DNA of 64,000 bases from Planctomycetaceae bacterium (GCA_041398785.1 JAWKUA010000007.1:124001-188000), one strand, 5' to 3'; counted from the first letter of the stretch, positions 27,183 to 36,570 are shown. Numbers and translations: made by a program. The notes: generated by a model from the letters alone, not told the origin.

Positions 27183-30167
27183 ATGCCGTTCAGCTTATGT
27201 GCCGGCGCCAGGCCGATCCCTGGTTATCAATTGGTTGACTTTCTCGGTCGGGGCACCTTCGGCGAAGTCTGGAAGGCCGAAGCGCCCGGCGGGCTGCACG
27301 TCGCGCTGAAGTTTATCGATACGAAGCAGGGGCACACGGGTCCGGAACATCGTGCTCTGACGGCCATTCGCGAAATCCGACATCCGCATCTGCTGGACGT
27401 GCATTTTGTCGTGCAGGTGGACGACTGGCTGGTGATCGCCACGTCGCTGTGCGATCGCAGCCTGTGGGACCGCTTCCGCGAATGCCGCGAACAGCATTTG
27501 CCGGGCATCCCGCTGGAGGAACTGCTGCGGTATCTGGACGAGGCCGCCATGGGACTCGATTTTCTGCACGATCCGCAGTGCGGTTCCGGCGGCGAAGTTC
27601 GCGCTGGAGTGCAGCATCGCGACGTGAAGCCGCAGAACATCTTTCTGGTCGGCGGTTCCGTAAAACTCGCGGATTTCGGCCTGGCCAAGGCGGTCGGGCC
27701 GTCCGGAGCCAGTCACACGGGAGCCATGTCGCCCCTGTTCGCCGCGCCGGAGATGTTTCGCGGCGAAGTGTCGATTCACAGCGATCAGTATTCCCTGGCG
27801 CTGACCTATTGCCAGCTTCGGCACGGTCACGTTCCGTTTGAAGGCAGCTTTCACGAAGTAATGTACGGTCACCTGTCGCTCGCGCCGGATCTGTCATCAC
27901 TTCCGGAGAACGAACAGCCGATCGTCGCCCGGGCTTTGCATAAGAATCCGCAGGACCGCTGGCCGAATTGCCGTGAGTTCGCGCGACAGTTGCGTGCCGC
28001 GACCATGGACTCAGCAAGAGACTCGGCGACCGCAGCGGCGAATCGTCAGACCGCCGGGACGATGCCGGCACCGCGCGCCGATGCTGGAACGCTGCTGCCG
28101 GATTCGAACGATCCGCTCGCGGCAGCCGGTACCCGCGAACCGGCAATCGTCAGCTCCCGCAGCGATGCGATACCGCGACATCGCCGCCGCCAGAGCACTC
28201 GTCCGGGCAGTCGGCCGAACGCGAAGTCGTGGCATCGACGCCGACGCCGAAGGCATGTCGTCCGTTGGGTGACCGGCGTCATCCTGGTTGGAACGCTGCT
28301 GGCATTGCTGGCCGTGGTTCCGGACAACCTCATCCGGAACCGGCTGAGCGGCTGGCTGAGCCGTGCGACGGATCACAGCGGAACCGCAGTCGAAGCCGGG
28401 CCAGGTCCGACGTCCGGAACAGACTCACTGGCGGAACAGATCGAAACCAGTGACGCTCAGAACTCCAAACAACCGAGCGAAAAAGATGCTGCCGTCTTCG
28501 ACCAGCGCGACAAAGCCAGCGTCGCAGTTGACGTTCACGATCCCGGCGAAGTCGTCCGGAATCAGTCGACCGACATTGTGACCACCGCCGTCGAAGCATC
28601 ATCGTCCGTTGATGAACCTTCGGTCGTTAATGAAGTATCGTCCGTGGTGCCGGACACGACGGAGGAAGACGCGCAGTTGTTGTCGGCAATCAACGAACCG
28701 GATGCCGTTCCCGACGACGCCAGCGTGTCGGAACCTTCCGATGACCGTTCGTCCGAAAACGCTGAGATCGTTCCCGAAACCGACACCGCCGCGGCGGTTG
28801 CGGCAAATGAGGCGTCGCCGACGACGTCAGATTCCGCGTCGACGGCTGCAGCGGAAGCGGAAAACACGCAGTCGCTGGTTTCAGAATCTGTTCCGCTGCC
28901 GGCGGACGTAAGCGAACTGATTCAGCAGCCGGATTTGGCCGCCTTGCGACGTTCTGCGATCGACGACCTGCGGCATGTCCTGAAGTCGGCACGGACGGTG
29001 AAGGACAGTGAAAAGCAATCGCACGCACTTCACGACATCGCGGAGGCTCAGGCCAGCCTGGGAATGTACAGAGATGCGTTGGAAACCGTTCGACTGGTGC
29101 GTGAGGAATACAAACAGGCGTTCATCCTGTCACAGGTCATACTCGAACTGCCCGAAGATACCGCTCACGACGACGTGTGCGCCGCCATCGCGGAAGCCCG
29201 CGGGTTCGCGGAATCGATTGACGACGAACAATCGCGGTACTCGGCACTCAGCGGTATCGCCCGAGCCCAGGCACATGTCGGCATGTTTCCGCAGGCACTT
29301 GAGACCGCTCGTTCCATCGGCAGCGACGAATGGACAGCACTCGCTCTGGCACTTGTCGCCGACGCGAGAGCGGAAGCGTCCGACCCGGATCAGGCGTCGA
29401 TCGCGATCGTTGAGGCGACGAAACTGGTCGGCGAAAGCAGAGACGAATATCGCAGTTCCTTCGCGCTGTGGAGCATCGCGGTTGCTCAGGCAAAACTGGG
29501 CATGTTTCCGGAGGCACTCGCGACGGCCCGGTCGATGAACAACGATTCGCTTTCGATCAAGACGCTGGCCGTGATCGCTCACCTGCAAACGCAGTCGAAA
29601 CTGTTTGGCCAGGCGAAGGCAACCGTTCGGTCGATCGCCAACGACAGTGCTCAGTCAGTCGGCTTCCGCGACATCGCCGTCGCTGAAGCGGCAGCGGGAC
29701 AGTACGCGGAAGCGCTGGAAACCGCCCGGCTGATCAGCGACTCGGAACAGGCCATGTGTGCCGGGGTCGAAATTGCGATCGAACAGGCCAAAAACGGATC
29801 GGCTGATGGAGCGCAGACCGTTGCACACGAATGCCTGCGACAGCTAAACAGCCGGCACTACGGTCATTTCCAAAACTGCACGACGTTTCCCAAAGTCGCC
29901 GTGCTTCAGGCGGAAGCCGGTCTGACTGAAGACGCCTTTCGGACCTACAAAAACGCAGCGGCAGCGGCGATCCTGAACGGCGACGATTGCTCGTGCTTTG
30001 CACTCGGACAGCAGGGGTTCGCTCAGGCCATGATCCGCAACGATCGCGTCGAAGAACTTTGTGAGTTTGTCGATTCGCTGCCGCCGTCGTACACCCGGGC
30101 AAACCTGCGGATGGAACTGCTGCGGCTGCTGTCCGATCGCCGTCCCGTCGACGACGTAACCCGCTGA
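27183..30167 (+). CDS. Membrane Ser/Thr protein kinase with extracytoplasmic TPR-like tail
   Basis: The Hanks-type kinase occupies about residues 15-280: glycine loop LGRGTFGEVWKA, Lys in VALKFID, HRDVKPQNIF, DFGLAKA, FAAPEMF and SDQYSLALTY. A low-complexity basic linker leads to one transmembrane segment (VTGVILVGTLLALLAVVPDN, about 360-380). Then comes an acidic Ser/Thr/Asp/Glu-rich stretch of about 180 residues and a C-terminal array of TPR-like helical repeats of about 35-40 residues (for example MFPQALETARSI, MFPEALATARSM, QYAEALETARLI). ATG at 27183 with AAGGAA upstream; a TTG two codons earlier is possible. The architecture places a sensor or scaffold domain outside the cytoplasm. Substrates are unknown. 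Confidence 0.92.
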   Translation: MPFSLCAGARPIPGYQLVDFLGRGTFGEVWKAEAPGGLHVALKFIDTKQGHTGPEHRALTAIREIRHPHLLDVHFVVQVDDWLVIATSLCDRSLWDRFRECREQHLPGIPLEELLRYLDEAAMGLDFLHDPQCGSGGEVRAGVQHRDVKPQNIFLVGGSVKLADFGLAKAVGPSGASHTGAMSPLFAAPEMFRGEVSIHSDQYSLALTYCQLRHGHVPFEGSFHEVMYGHLSLAPDLSSLPENEQPIVARALHKNPQDRWPNCREFARQLRAATMDSARDSATAAANRQTAGTMPAPRADAGTLLPDSNDPLAAAGTREPAIVSSRSDAIPRHRRRQSTRPGSRPNAKSWHRRRRRRHVVRWVTGVILVGTLLALLAVVPDNLIRNRLSGWLSRATDHSGTAVEAGPGPTSGTDSLAEQIETSDAQNSKQPSEKDAAVFDQRDKASVAVDVHDPGEVVRNQSTDIVTTAVEASSSVDEPSVVNEVSSVVPDTTEEDAQLLSAINEPDAVPDDASVSEPSDDRSSENAEIVPETDTAAAVAANEASPTTSDSASTAAAEAENTQSLVSESVPLPADVSELIQQPDLAALRRSAIDDLRHVLKSARTVKDSEKQSHALHDIAEAQASLGMYRDALETVRLVREEYKQAFILSQVILELPEDTAHDDVCAAIAEARGFAESIDDEQSRYSALSGIARAQAHVGMFPQALETARSIGSDEWTALALALVADARAEASDPDQASIAIVEATKLVGESRDEYRSSFALWSIAVAQAKLGMFPEALATARSMNNDSLSIKTLAVIAHLQTQSKLFGQAKATVRSIANDSAQSVGFRDIAVAEAAAGQYAEALETARLISDSEQAMCAGVEIAIEQAKNGSADGAQTVAHECLRQLNSRHYGHFQNCTTFPKVAVLQAEAGLTEDAFRTYKNAAAAAILNGDDCSCFALGQQGFAQAMIRNDRVEELCEFVDSLPPSYTRANLRMELLRLLSDRRPVDDVTR

Positions 30168-30228
30168 CCATCGCGTGAAGCGTTGCCGCTGTGTCGCTGA
30201 CGGTGCCGAATTCTGATGCGAGCTGTTT

Positions 30229-31263
30229 TCAGTGGAGCCCCGCGTCGGCTCGCACCAGCTTCATAATGCGGCCGGAAACGTTCCAGTCCTGAACATACAG
30301 GTTTCCGTCACGGTCCCAGTATGAACCGTGTGTCCCGTGGAAAATGCCTTCGATCCATTCTTCCTGCGGCACGTTGAAGTTGGTGCCCTTCGATGGATCG
30401 GGATTGTGGCCCAGGACCGCCATGATGACGTTCGTCTTGTCGAGAATCACCAGCCGGCCATTCAGGTCGGGAACCGATACAAAGTCTCCCTGAACCGCCG
30501 CTGATGTGGGCATTCCCAGACCTGTGATGACTTCGTCGATGTACTCACCGTCCAGGCTGTAGTGCAGCAGTCTTCCGCGGGGCTTATCGAATCCGGGCGG
30601 AGTGTGGTTGCGGTCACAGATCAGCAGCCGCGGCGGGTCGTAGCGCGTGTCCAGCGTCATCCCGTGAGCCGTGTTGAATTCCTTCAGCCCGTTGCCCTTT
30701 GTTCCGAAGTGCATCAGATACTTGCCGGTGCTGTCGAACTTGAAGATGTGATTGCTGGCGTATCCGTCGGACAAAATGATGTCTCCGTTGGGAGCCACCG
30801 TGATGGCCGTCGGGCTGAACTTGTCTAGCTTCAGACCGGACTCTTCCGGAAACGGCAGTTTCAGAACGATGTCACCGGTTTCGGCGCTGAACTTGATTCC
30901 TTCGGCGTTGGCGTTGCGGGCACCGTAGATGAATTCGCCATCGGGCTCATCACGGATTTCCATGTCATGGATGTTGGAGTATTCGTCACCCAGGAATCGG
31001 CGGACCACCTTGCCGTCGGGAGAAAACACAAACACGCCGATCTGCGCGCTGGTGTAGATGTTTCCCGCCTTGTCGATCACCACCGCCCCGTGAGTCGGTC
31101 CCAGAACGGACTTCCCGTCTTCGCCCAGAGCCCATCCGGGGACGGTGTCGAACGTCATGATCCCGCAACCCATCCGCACCGGCTGAGTCTTCTCCGCGGC
31201 GCATGCGGAAAGAGCAATGCCAATGGCCAGTGTGAACGCCAGACAGCGCGACATGTGTTTCAT
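30229..31263 (-). CDS. NHL-type six-bladed beta-propeller lipoprotein
   Basis: ATG at 31263 opens MKHMSRCLAFTLAIGIALSA with LSAC as a likely lipobox, so the mature protein is probably lipid-anchored. The rest is a propeller with repeated blade motifs: HGAVVIDKAGNIYTSAQIGV, FSPDGKVVRRFLG, PTAITVAPNGDIILSDGYAS, IFKFDSTGKYLMHFGTKGNG and HGSYWDRDGNLYVQDWN. 344 residues. Such proteins are abundant in planctomycetes and may bind polysaccharide or act as peptidyl-alpha-hydroxyglycine-lyase-like scaffolds; no catalytic claim is made. Confidence 0.85.
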   Translation of the reverse strand: MKHMSRCLAFTLAIGIALSACAAEKTQPVRMGCGIMTFDTVPGWALGEDGKSVLGPTHGAVVIDKAGNIYTSAQIGVFVFSPDGKVVRRFLGDEYSNIHDMEIRDEPDGEFIYGARNANAEGIKFSAETGDIVLKLPFPEESGLKLDKFSPTAITVAPNGDIILSDGYASNHIFKFDSTGKYLMHFGTKGNGLKEFNTAHGMTLDTRYDPPRLLICDRNHTPPGFDKPRGRLLHYSLDGEYIDEVITGLGMPTSAAVQGDFVSVPDLNGRLVILDKTNVIMAVLGHNPDPSKGTNFNVPQEEWIEGIFHGTHGSYWDRDGNLYVQDWNVSGRIMKLVRADAGLH

Positions 31264-31470
31264 GGTTTGAATTCCTGGGGGTTTTGGGAGTACCGTTGAA
31301 TCGCCGCTGCGCAGGTACATCGTGTGTCGAGCACCCGCGGAGTCCGGAGAAACGTCCCGCTCGCGCGAATGGGTGGGACGGAGTCAGCCAGGCGTCGCGG
31401 GAATCCGAGCAGCAAAGCGCTCAGCCCGCCGTCCCGACGCCTGATCCATTCCACACAGATCAACAACAAC

Positions 31471-31497
31471 CATCCTCCCGCTGCGCGCGGGAGGATG
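31471..31497. repeat. Perfect short inverted repeat
   Basis: CATCCTCCCG pairs with CGGGAGGATG around a 7-base GC centre. It may work as a bidirectional transcription barrier; no T tract follows on the plus strand. Confidence 0.6.
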
Positions 31498-31599
31498 ACG
31501 TCCATCGTGAACGGCGGCTCAGGTCACAGCTCACAAGGCGGGTCCGTCACGATGCGTGCCAGCCATGCATCGGCAATCCCAGCCACTTGCGCTGGCCTG

Positions 31600-31718
31600 G
31601 TGTCCTGTCGATCGTAAGTTGATGTGTGCCACTGGCTGTGCCAGTGCCCTGTGCTCGGGAAAACACTGGCACAGCCAGTGGCACACGACCCACCGATCCA
31701 CGCCTGACAAAGCACTAG
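31600..31718 (+). repeat. Dispersed palindromic repeat, family P, copy C
   Basis: The core 31626-31684 has arms GTGCCACTGGCTGTGCCAGT and ACTGGCACAGCCAGTGGCAC, perfect over about 21 bp. The surrounding sequence matches copy A: TGTCCTGTCGATCGTAAGTT on the left and GCCTGACAAAGCACTAG on the right. Confidence 0.8.
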
Positions 31719-31813
31719 CCTGAGATCGCAGCACGGTCCTGAGTGTGCAGCACAGCAAAGTACGCCTCCGGCAACCTGCCGGGGGCGTCGCGAATGCTGT
31801 CGACAACCGATGA

Positions 31814-31999
31814 CTACTTCTTGCCGCCACTCGTGTACTCGGCATCGGTCATCTTGCCCATACCGGCATCCTTCAAGTCATCTTCAATGGGGGTTGTCGT
31901 CTTGGTTTCCGCTTCATCCGGTGCCGGAAGAGTTTCTTCAGCACATCCTGAGAAGACGAAACAGGCAAACGGCACCAGCAACCATGAATAACGAGCCAT
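31814..31999 (-). CDS. Very small lipoprotein, function unknown
   Basis: 61 residues: MARYSWLLVPFACFVFSGC is a lipoprotein signal with a FSGC lipobox, followed by an acidic mature peptide of about 43 residues (EETLPAPDEAETKTTTPIED, then KMTDAEYTSGGKK). ATG at 31999 with GAGG about 10 bp upstream. Small lipoproteins of this kind are common in planctomycetes. It is the last member of a leftward run of exported proteins. Confidence 0.7.
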   Translation of the reverse strand: MARYSWLLVPFACFVFSGCAEETLPAPDEAETKTTTPIEDDLKDAGMGKMTDAEYTSGGKK

Positions 32000-32148
32000 C
32001 GAACACTACCTCAGAACTTTGAAACCAGCGTCACAAATCACAGAAGGATTCCACCAACGGATGGAACCTTCAGAACGGCCAGCATTAGAGTCAGAAGCTA
32101 ACTGCAATTCAACTCACCGACCATCAGCCGGTCGAACGCAGCAGCCGC

Positions 32149-34653
32149 TCACTGCGGATCGGCTTCCTGGACCTCCAGAGTCGAATCCACTGTCACGGGC
32201 CCTTCAACTTTCTGCAGTGTCCCCGACGGCCAGCGGATCTCAATCCCCTGAACATTGCCGGAATTACCCAGACCAAAATACAGCGGACAACTGCTCTGTG
32301 ACAGATATCCTGACTTGCCGTCGTTCACCTTCACCTGGGTCTTGTCCGCTGTCCTGACAGTGACGATAGCGCCGAGTCCGTCACGATTCGATTCTGTTCC
32401 GGTCAGGTCAATCTTCAGAAAGTGAAGTTCCGGAATTCGATCGTTCAGGTCGCTGACCAGCACCAGCGGTTCGGAGTTGAAGTCGTTGGTAATTATGTCG
32501 AGATCGCCGTCGCTGTCGATGTCGAAGATTGCCGACGAGCGTGTCCCAAGGGCGCCCCATGCGACGATGCGAGTCACACGGGAACCTCGTGCCTGGTACG
32601 CTTCGAACAGTTCCTTGTCGTTCCCGGTGACGTCGAATTCGAACCAGGGAATCGCCGTGCGTCCGCTTCGCCGCGGCTCGACACCCAGCAGATATTCCGC
32701 ATCCAGAAACTCGTGACCTTCGTTGTTCAGCAGGACGGAGTTGACCGCATAGCGAAATGGAAAGTTCATACTGGCGGCAACAAACACGTCGTCAAAGCCG
32801 TCGGCGTTCAGGTCGCCCGTGCTGATTCCCCACGGCCAGTACGTTTCCGCTCCGATGCTGTCGGAAATCTCCCGGTAGCCGCCGTCCGCTTGCTTCTGAA
32901 AGAACGCATTTCCAAGCACATGATTGCCGTCCGTATTCAAGACACCGGGTGCAAACTGTTCGATCTTCGCCTTCAGCTTTTCCTTTTCGGGGCCGACGGG
33001 ATCCGCCATATCGGTGTGCATGTCGGTCAGATACATGTCCTGCCGTCCGTCGTTGTCGAAATCGAACACCTTGACTCCCATCGCTCCCCAGGGAGTCGCG
33101 GGGAACAGTTCACGACTCTTCCTGACAAACCGCCGGCCTTCTTCGTTTTCGTAGTATTCGTCATGGCCCTGCATGTTCAGCACGTACAGATCGGGCCAGC
33201 CGTCGTCATTGCCGTCCAGCACGCTGGCGTCGCCCGACCAGGATCGATCGTCCAGGCCGACTTTCTGCGTGACATCGTCAAACCGGCAGTCGCCGCGATT
33301 TTCAAACAGAACACTGCTTTCTGAGCGTTCGGGCTTCAGGTGTGCCATGAACGCATCGGGGTTGGCGACATAAAAGGGATAGTCACCGGTATCGGGGCCG
33401 GTATAGCGGTCGTGGACAACGGTTTTGACTTCTTCCGTCGTGTACTTGCCGACGTTTACCAGAAACAGATCCAGCAGCCCGTCGCGGTTATAGTCAAAAA
33501 AAACAGCGGACGACGAATGGCCGTTGTAGTCGACGCCGGACGCCGCGGAAACGTCCGTGAACTTTCCGCCTCCGTCATTGCGGAACAGCACGTTGGGGCT
33601 GCGAACGTTGGTGACATACAGATCGGGATCGCCGTCATTATCGATATCCGCGAACGAAGCTGAAACGCCGATCCGGTCGCTGACCGCCACACCGGCTGCC
33701 TGCGTCACGTTTTCGAACGTTCCGTCGCCGCGATTCTTCCAGAGTTCGTTGCCGCCAGCCTGAGTTACGAAGTACACGTCGAGCAATCCGTCACCATCCA
33801 CGTCGGCCACGGCAAGTCCGTTTCCATGATCGTAGTGGCACGGCTTATGTTCGCGTCCCGCGTCGTCGACAATCCGGTTTCGAAACGTAATCCCGCTTTC
33901 GCGACGGCGGTCGGTGAACGAAAAATCGTGGAACACGCTAAACCGGTCCACCGTCGCAAGCTGCGCGTCGCGTCGGCGTTTCAGCCATGACGGATCCAGC
34001 AGGTCGGCGTGAATCAGCAGCCGTTCTTCCAGTGTCGTTGCCAGATCCAGCTTTAACCGGTCGATGTCTTCCGCGACACCGGCGTCGTAGATTCCCCGAA
34101 CGTCTCCTTCGGGATCGATCAGGACAAGTCCGGGGCTGTGCGGGACTGAAGCACCGTCGGCCTGCGCGGTTTCGTCGACCTGCAGTTGAAACCCGACGCT
34201 CGACAGTTCCACGACGGCATCTCGCGGGCCGGTCAGAAACTTCCAGTGATCCGGGTCCGCTTTTGCTTTCGCGGCGTACTCGCTCAGAATCTGCGGCGTG
34301 TCGTAGTCGGGATCGACCGTGATGCTCAGCATCCGAATATCGTTCCACGCCCGGCTGGTTCTCCATTCCTTTTGAAGCTCCGCCAGCCGCGACGTCTGAG
34401 CCTGCGATGTGTTCTCCCCGCGCGTCGTGATGAAGTTCACAATGCAGACTCGGCCGAGGATATTGTCAGAACCATACGGCTGGCCGGTTTGGTCCGTGAA
34501 CTCGAAGTCAGGCGCGCGCATCAGGATCGGCGGATTGTGCACCTTTTCTTCCGCAACTGCGTTCCCTGTGGACGCCACTGAGTCCACGGGCGTCGTGTCT
34601 GACTCGCATCCGCTGAACGCCGCAAGCAGGCAGACGGCGATGACTTTCTTCAT
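32149..34653 (-). CDS. SCO-like domain fused to VCBS/FG-GAP repeats and ASPIC/UnbV domain, lipoprotein
   Basis: Signal peptide with lipobox FSGC (Cys16). Residues about 45-205 form a SCO1/SenC-like thioredoxin domain: APDFEFTDQTGQPYG, LSITVDPDYDTPQILSEYAA, WKFLTGPRDA and VPHSPGLVLIDPEGDVRGIY. The copper-binding Cys-x3-Cys is replaced by Gly79-x3-Ser83 while His172 remains. Residues about 270-720 hold FG-GAP/VCBS calcium-binding repeats (VADVDGDGLLDVYF, FADIDNDGDPDLYV, FDYNRDGLLDLFL, FDIDSDGDLDIIT). The C-terminal 90 residues are ASPIC/UnbV-like (SSCPLYFGLGNSGNVQGIEI). 834 residues. ATG at 34653 with GAGG upstream. CRTAC1-type proteins usually lack a SCO domain, so the fusion is notable. The protein is probably cell-surface or periplasmic. 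Confidence 0.88.
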   Translation of the reverse strand: MKKVIAVCLLAAFSGCESDTTPVDSVASTGNAVAEEKVHNPPILMRAPDFEFTDQTGQPYGSDNILGRVCIVNFITTRGENTSQAQTSRLAELQKEWRTSRAWNDIRMLSITVDPDYDTPQILSEYAAKAKADPDHWKFLTGPRDAVVELSSVGFQLQVDETAQADGASVPHSPGLVLIDPEGDVRGIYDAGVAEDIDRLKLDLATTLEERLLIHADLLDPSWLKRRRDAQLATVDRFSVFHDFSFTDRRRESGITFRNRIVDDAGREHKPCHYDHGNGLAVADVDGDGLLDVYFVTQAGGNELWKNRGDGTFENVTQAAGVAVSDRIGVSASFADIDNDGDPDLYVTNVRSPNVLFRNDGGGKFTDVSAASGVDYNGHSSSAVFFDYNRDGLLDLFLVNVGKYTTEEVKTVVHDRYTGPDTGDYPFYVANPDAFMAHLKPERSESSVLFENRGDCRFDDVTQKVGLDDRSWSGDASVLDGNDDGWPDLYVLNMQGHDEYYENEEGRRFVRKSRELFPATPWGAMGVKVFDFDNDGRQDMYLTDMHTDMADPVGPEKEKLKAKIEQFAPGVLNTDGNHVLGNAFFQKQADGGYREISDSIGAETYWPWGISTGDLNADGFDDVFVAASMNFPFRYAVNSVLLNNEGHEFLDAEYLLGVEPRRSGRTAIPWFEFDVTGNDKELFEAYQARGSRVTRIVAWGALGTRSSAIFDIDSDGDLDIITNDFNSEPLVLVSDLNDRIPELHFLKIDLTGTESNRDGLGAIVTVRTADKTQVKVNDGKSGYLSQSSCPLYFGLGNSGNVQGIEIRWPSGTLQKVEGPVTVDSTLEVQEADPQ

Positions 34654-34822
34654 GGGGACCTCACTATGCCCGTTCGGTGTTCGGCGTCTGAAATGAGAAT
34701 CTGCCGCAATGGGGACGACGTCTGGTCCTGTCGACGCTTCGATCGGCGACGATCACGAACCACTGGCGTGACTTTCCGGACACCGACTTCCACGCACAAC
34801 CACGATTCGCCGCGCAGACACG

Positions 34823-36007
34823 TCATTGCTGCCGATCCGGCGGTCGATAACCGACGCCGGCGTATTCTATGGCCTGAGGCACGAACAAGTCATCAAAGTC
34901 CGGATCGGAGGCGTTGAGCGTATTCGCCGCCGCGTCGATGGTTCCCCGCAGATCGCTGGTGCTTCCGCCCAGAAAGCAGCCCTTCACTCCGGCCCCGTCA
35001 AGGATGTCAAGTTCGTAGCGATGTTCCGGCGATATGCCGCCTTCCTTTGTGTTCTTCCAGAAGATGCAGTTTGTGTAGGAATTGCCGGTGCCCTTGTCGT
35101 CGGCACCGTTCCAGTTGCCGGTAAAGGTACAGCGGTCGACGGTTACCTGCGAATTGGGAAACACGGTCAGAGCGCCGCAGCCGTGTTCTTCGTTGTACGG
35201 ATTGTCCGCGCCGCCGATGTAGTTTTCGCCCGTGTTCGAAACGTTGCCGACGAACAGACAGTTGCTGATCGTCGCCGAACTTCCCACCAGAACATCCACC
35301 GCGGATCCCGTGATCTGACAGCGGTTGTTTCGAAACACGCAGTCCCTGATCGTCACCGAATCCTGATTGAAACCGGCATGTTCGATGGAGATTCCTCCAC
35401 CGCAGGGGCTGGTGTAGTTGTCGACGATTTCCAGGTGTTCGATCGTCGGATAGGAACGTCCGAACACTTTGATGCCTCCGCCGTCGGCATAGAAGAACAG
35501 TCCCTTTGTCAGCATCGGATCGAGAGGTTCCGGCTCGACGGAACCGGCTCCTTCCGTCGTCGTGACGAAGTTGTTGGCTCCCGTGACCCTGAAGCCGCGG
35601 ACGACCGTGCGGCCCGTGATGCCGTCGCCGAAATAGATGACGTGGTTGACGACCGCCGGGTAACCGGCCGCTGACTTGTCCGCAATTTCCGGGTTTTGCG
35701 CCGTCAGCACGACCTCGCCTTCCGCTTCCAGAATCACTCCGTCATGACTGCGGTTGAACCAGATCAATGCCTGACCCGCGCGCGAAGGACGGTAGGTTCC
35801 CGCGTGAACTTTCACAGTTTTGTGGGCGGAATCGCGAGCGGCGGCTTCGATCGCGGCCTGAATACTTTCACCCGGATGAACGTGGTAGATACCGTCATCG
35901 CCGGGAGACATCGCCGGAAAACGGCCCGGAGCCGCGTCGCCCTCGCAACCAGCCAGCAGGCACAGTCCCACTGCGCACGACAGGAACGTGCCGGACGACA
36001 GCGTCAT
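34823..36007 (-). CDS. Right-handed parallel beta-helix lipoprotein (DUF1565-like)
   Basis: The chosen ATG at 36007 overlaps the stop of the upstream COX2-like gene by ATGA, implying translational coupling. The leader MTLSSGTFLSCAVGLCLLAG ends in a lipobox (LAGC). The N-terminal DUF1565-like segment GIYHVHPGESIQAAIEAAAR, then KVHAGTYRPS, precedes stacked beta-helix turns (IEHLEIVDNYTSPCGGGISI, VTIRDCVFRNNRCQITGSAV, ISNCLFVGNVSN, VDRCTFTGNWNG). About 394 residues. Such folds bind or cleave polysaccharides; no catalytic residues are assigned. Confidence 0.88.
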   Translation of the reverse strand: MTLSSGTFLSCAVGLCLLAGCEGDAAPGRFPAMSPGDDGIYHVHPGESIQAAIEAAARDSAHKTVKVHAGTYRPSRAGQALIWFNRSHDGVILEAEGEVVLTAQNPEIADKSAAGYPAVVNHVIYFGDGITGRTVVRGFRVTGANNFVTTTEGAGSVEPEPLDPMLTKGLFFYADGGGIKVFGRSYPTIEHLEIVDNYTSPCGGGISIEHAGFNQDSVTIRDCVFRNNRCQITGSAVDVLVGSSATISNCLFVGNVSNTGENYIGGADNPYNEEHGCGALTVFPNSQVTVDRCTFTGNWNGADDKGTGNSYTNCIFWKNTKEGGISPEHRYELDILDGAGVKGCFLGGSTSDLRGTIDAAANTLNASDPDFDDLFVPQAIEYAGVGYRPPDRQQ

Positions 36008-36570
36008 GGAATCTCCCTGTACCACGAATCAAACGCGGAAGCTGACTGAACGACGATGCGGCCCATGAATTCGTCATGCAGCAAACGAACTCCGCACAAC
36101 GGATCCGCCGCGATCTCCAGCGTCCCTTCCTGCGCGGTCCTGAATTCCAGCGGAAATGTCAGTTCCGGCACCGCAATCTGTCTCAGGCCAAGTTCCGGAA
36201 TTGCCATTGTGTAAACGTAGTCGTCGCTGGTCACCAGGAACTCAACATCCTGCCCGATCGGAAGATGAATCACCTTTTCCACGGCAGCATCATCTTCCGT
36301 TTCAAATTCGCCGTCCGGACCGGGAAACCGGAAACGCCAGAAGAATTCGTGTCCGGTGACTTTGACCTGAATCGGACCATCGAGCCCTGTCGGCGACCAC
36401 GCCTGTTCTGACGTCGGCTCCGGCTGTAGCTGCGACTGCGACTGCTGCGACTTTGTTGACGGATTCTGTTCCGGTCCCGCCGTCCGCAGCACCGCTCGAA
36501 TGCCAAGGCCCGCGGCAATCACGACGCACAGAAGCACCATCGGTCGTCCGAATAATGCGGCTGGCTTCAT
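36004..36570 (-). CDS. COX2-like cupredoxin membrane protein with incomplete CuA site
   Basis: One N-terminal transmembrane segment (VLLCVVIAAGLGIRAVL), a Gln/Ser-rich spacer, then a cytochrome-oxidase-subunit-II-like cupredoxin: VKVTGHEFFWRFRFPGPDG, IHLPIGQDVEFLVTSDDYVY and AIPELGLRQIAVPEL. At the CuA ligands the first His is Tyr120, the first Cys is Ala155, and only Cys159, His165 and Met169 remain, with altered spacing. 188 residues with a single membrane helix instead of two. It is coupled by ATGA to the beta-helix gene and lies upstream of the SCO-like protein whose copper cysteines are also missing. Electron-transfer function is therefore doubtful; a mononuclear copper site or a purely structural role are alternatives. 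Confidence 0.8.
   Translation of the reverse strand: MKPAALFGRPMVLLCVVIAAGLGIRAVLRTAGPEQNPSTKSQQSQSQLQPEPTSEQAWSPTGLDGPIQVKVTGHEFFWRFRFPGPDGEFETEDDAAVEKVIHLPIGQDVEFLVTSDDYVYTMAIPELGLRQIAVPELTFPLEFRTAQEGTLEIAADPLCGVRLLHDEFMGRIVVQSASAFDSWYREIP

Larger units (their letters stand above)
31264..31813. other. Intergenic region rich in palindromes
   Basis: 550 bp with no supportable gene. It contains a perfect hairpin CATCCTCCCG/CGGGAGGATG at 31471-31497 and the best-preserved copy of the family P repeat (31600-31718). Confidence 0.6.
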
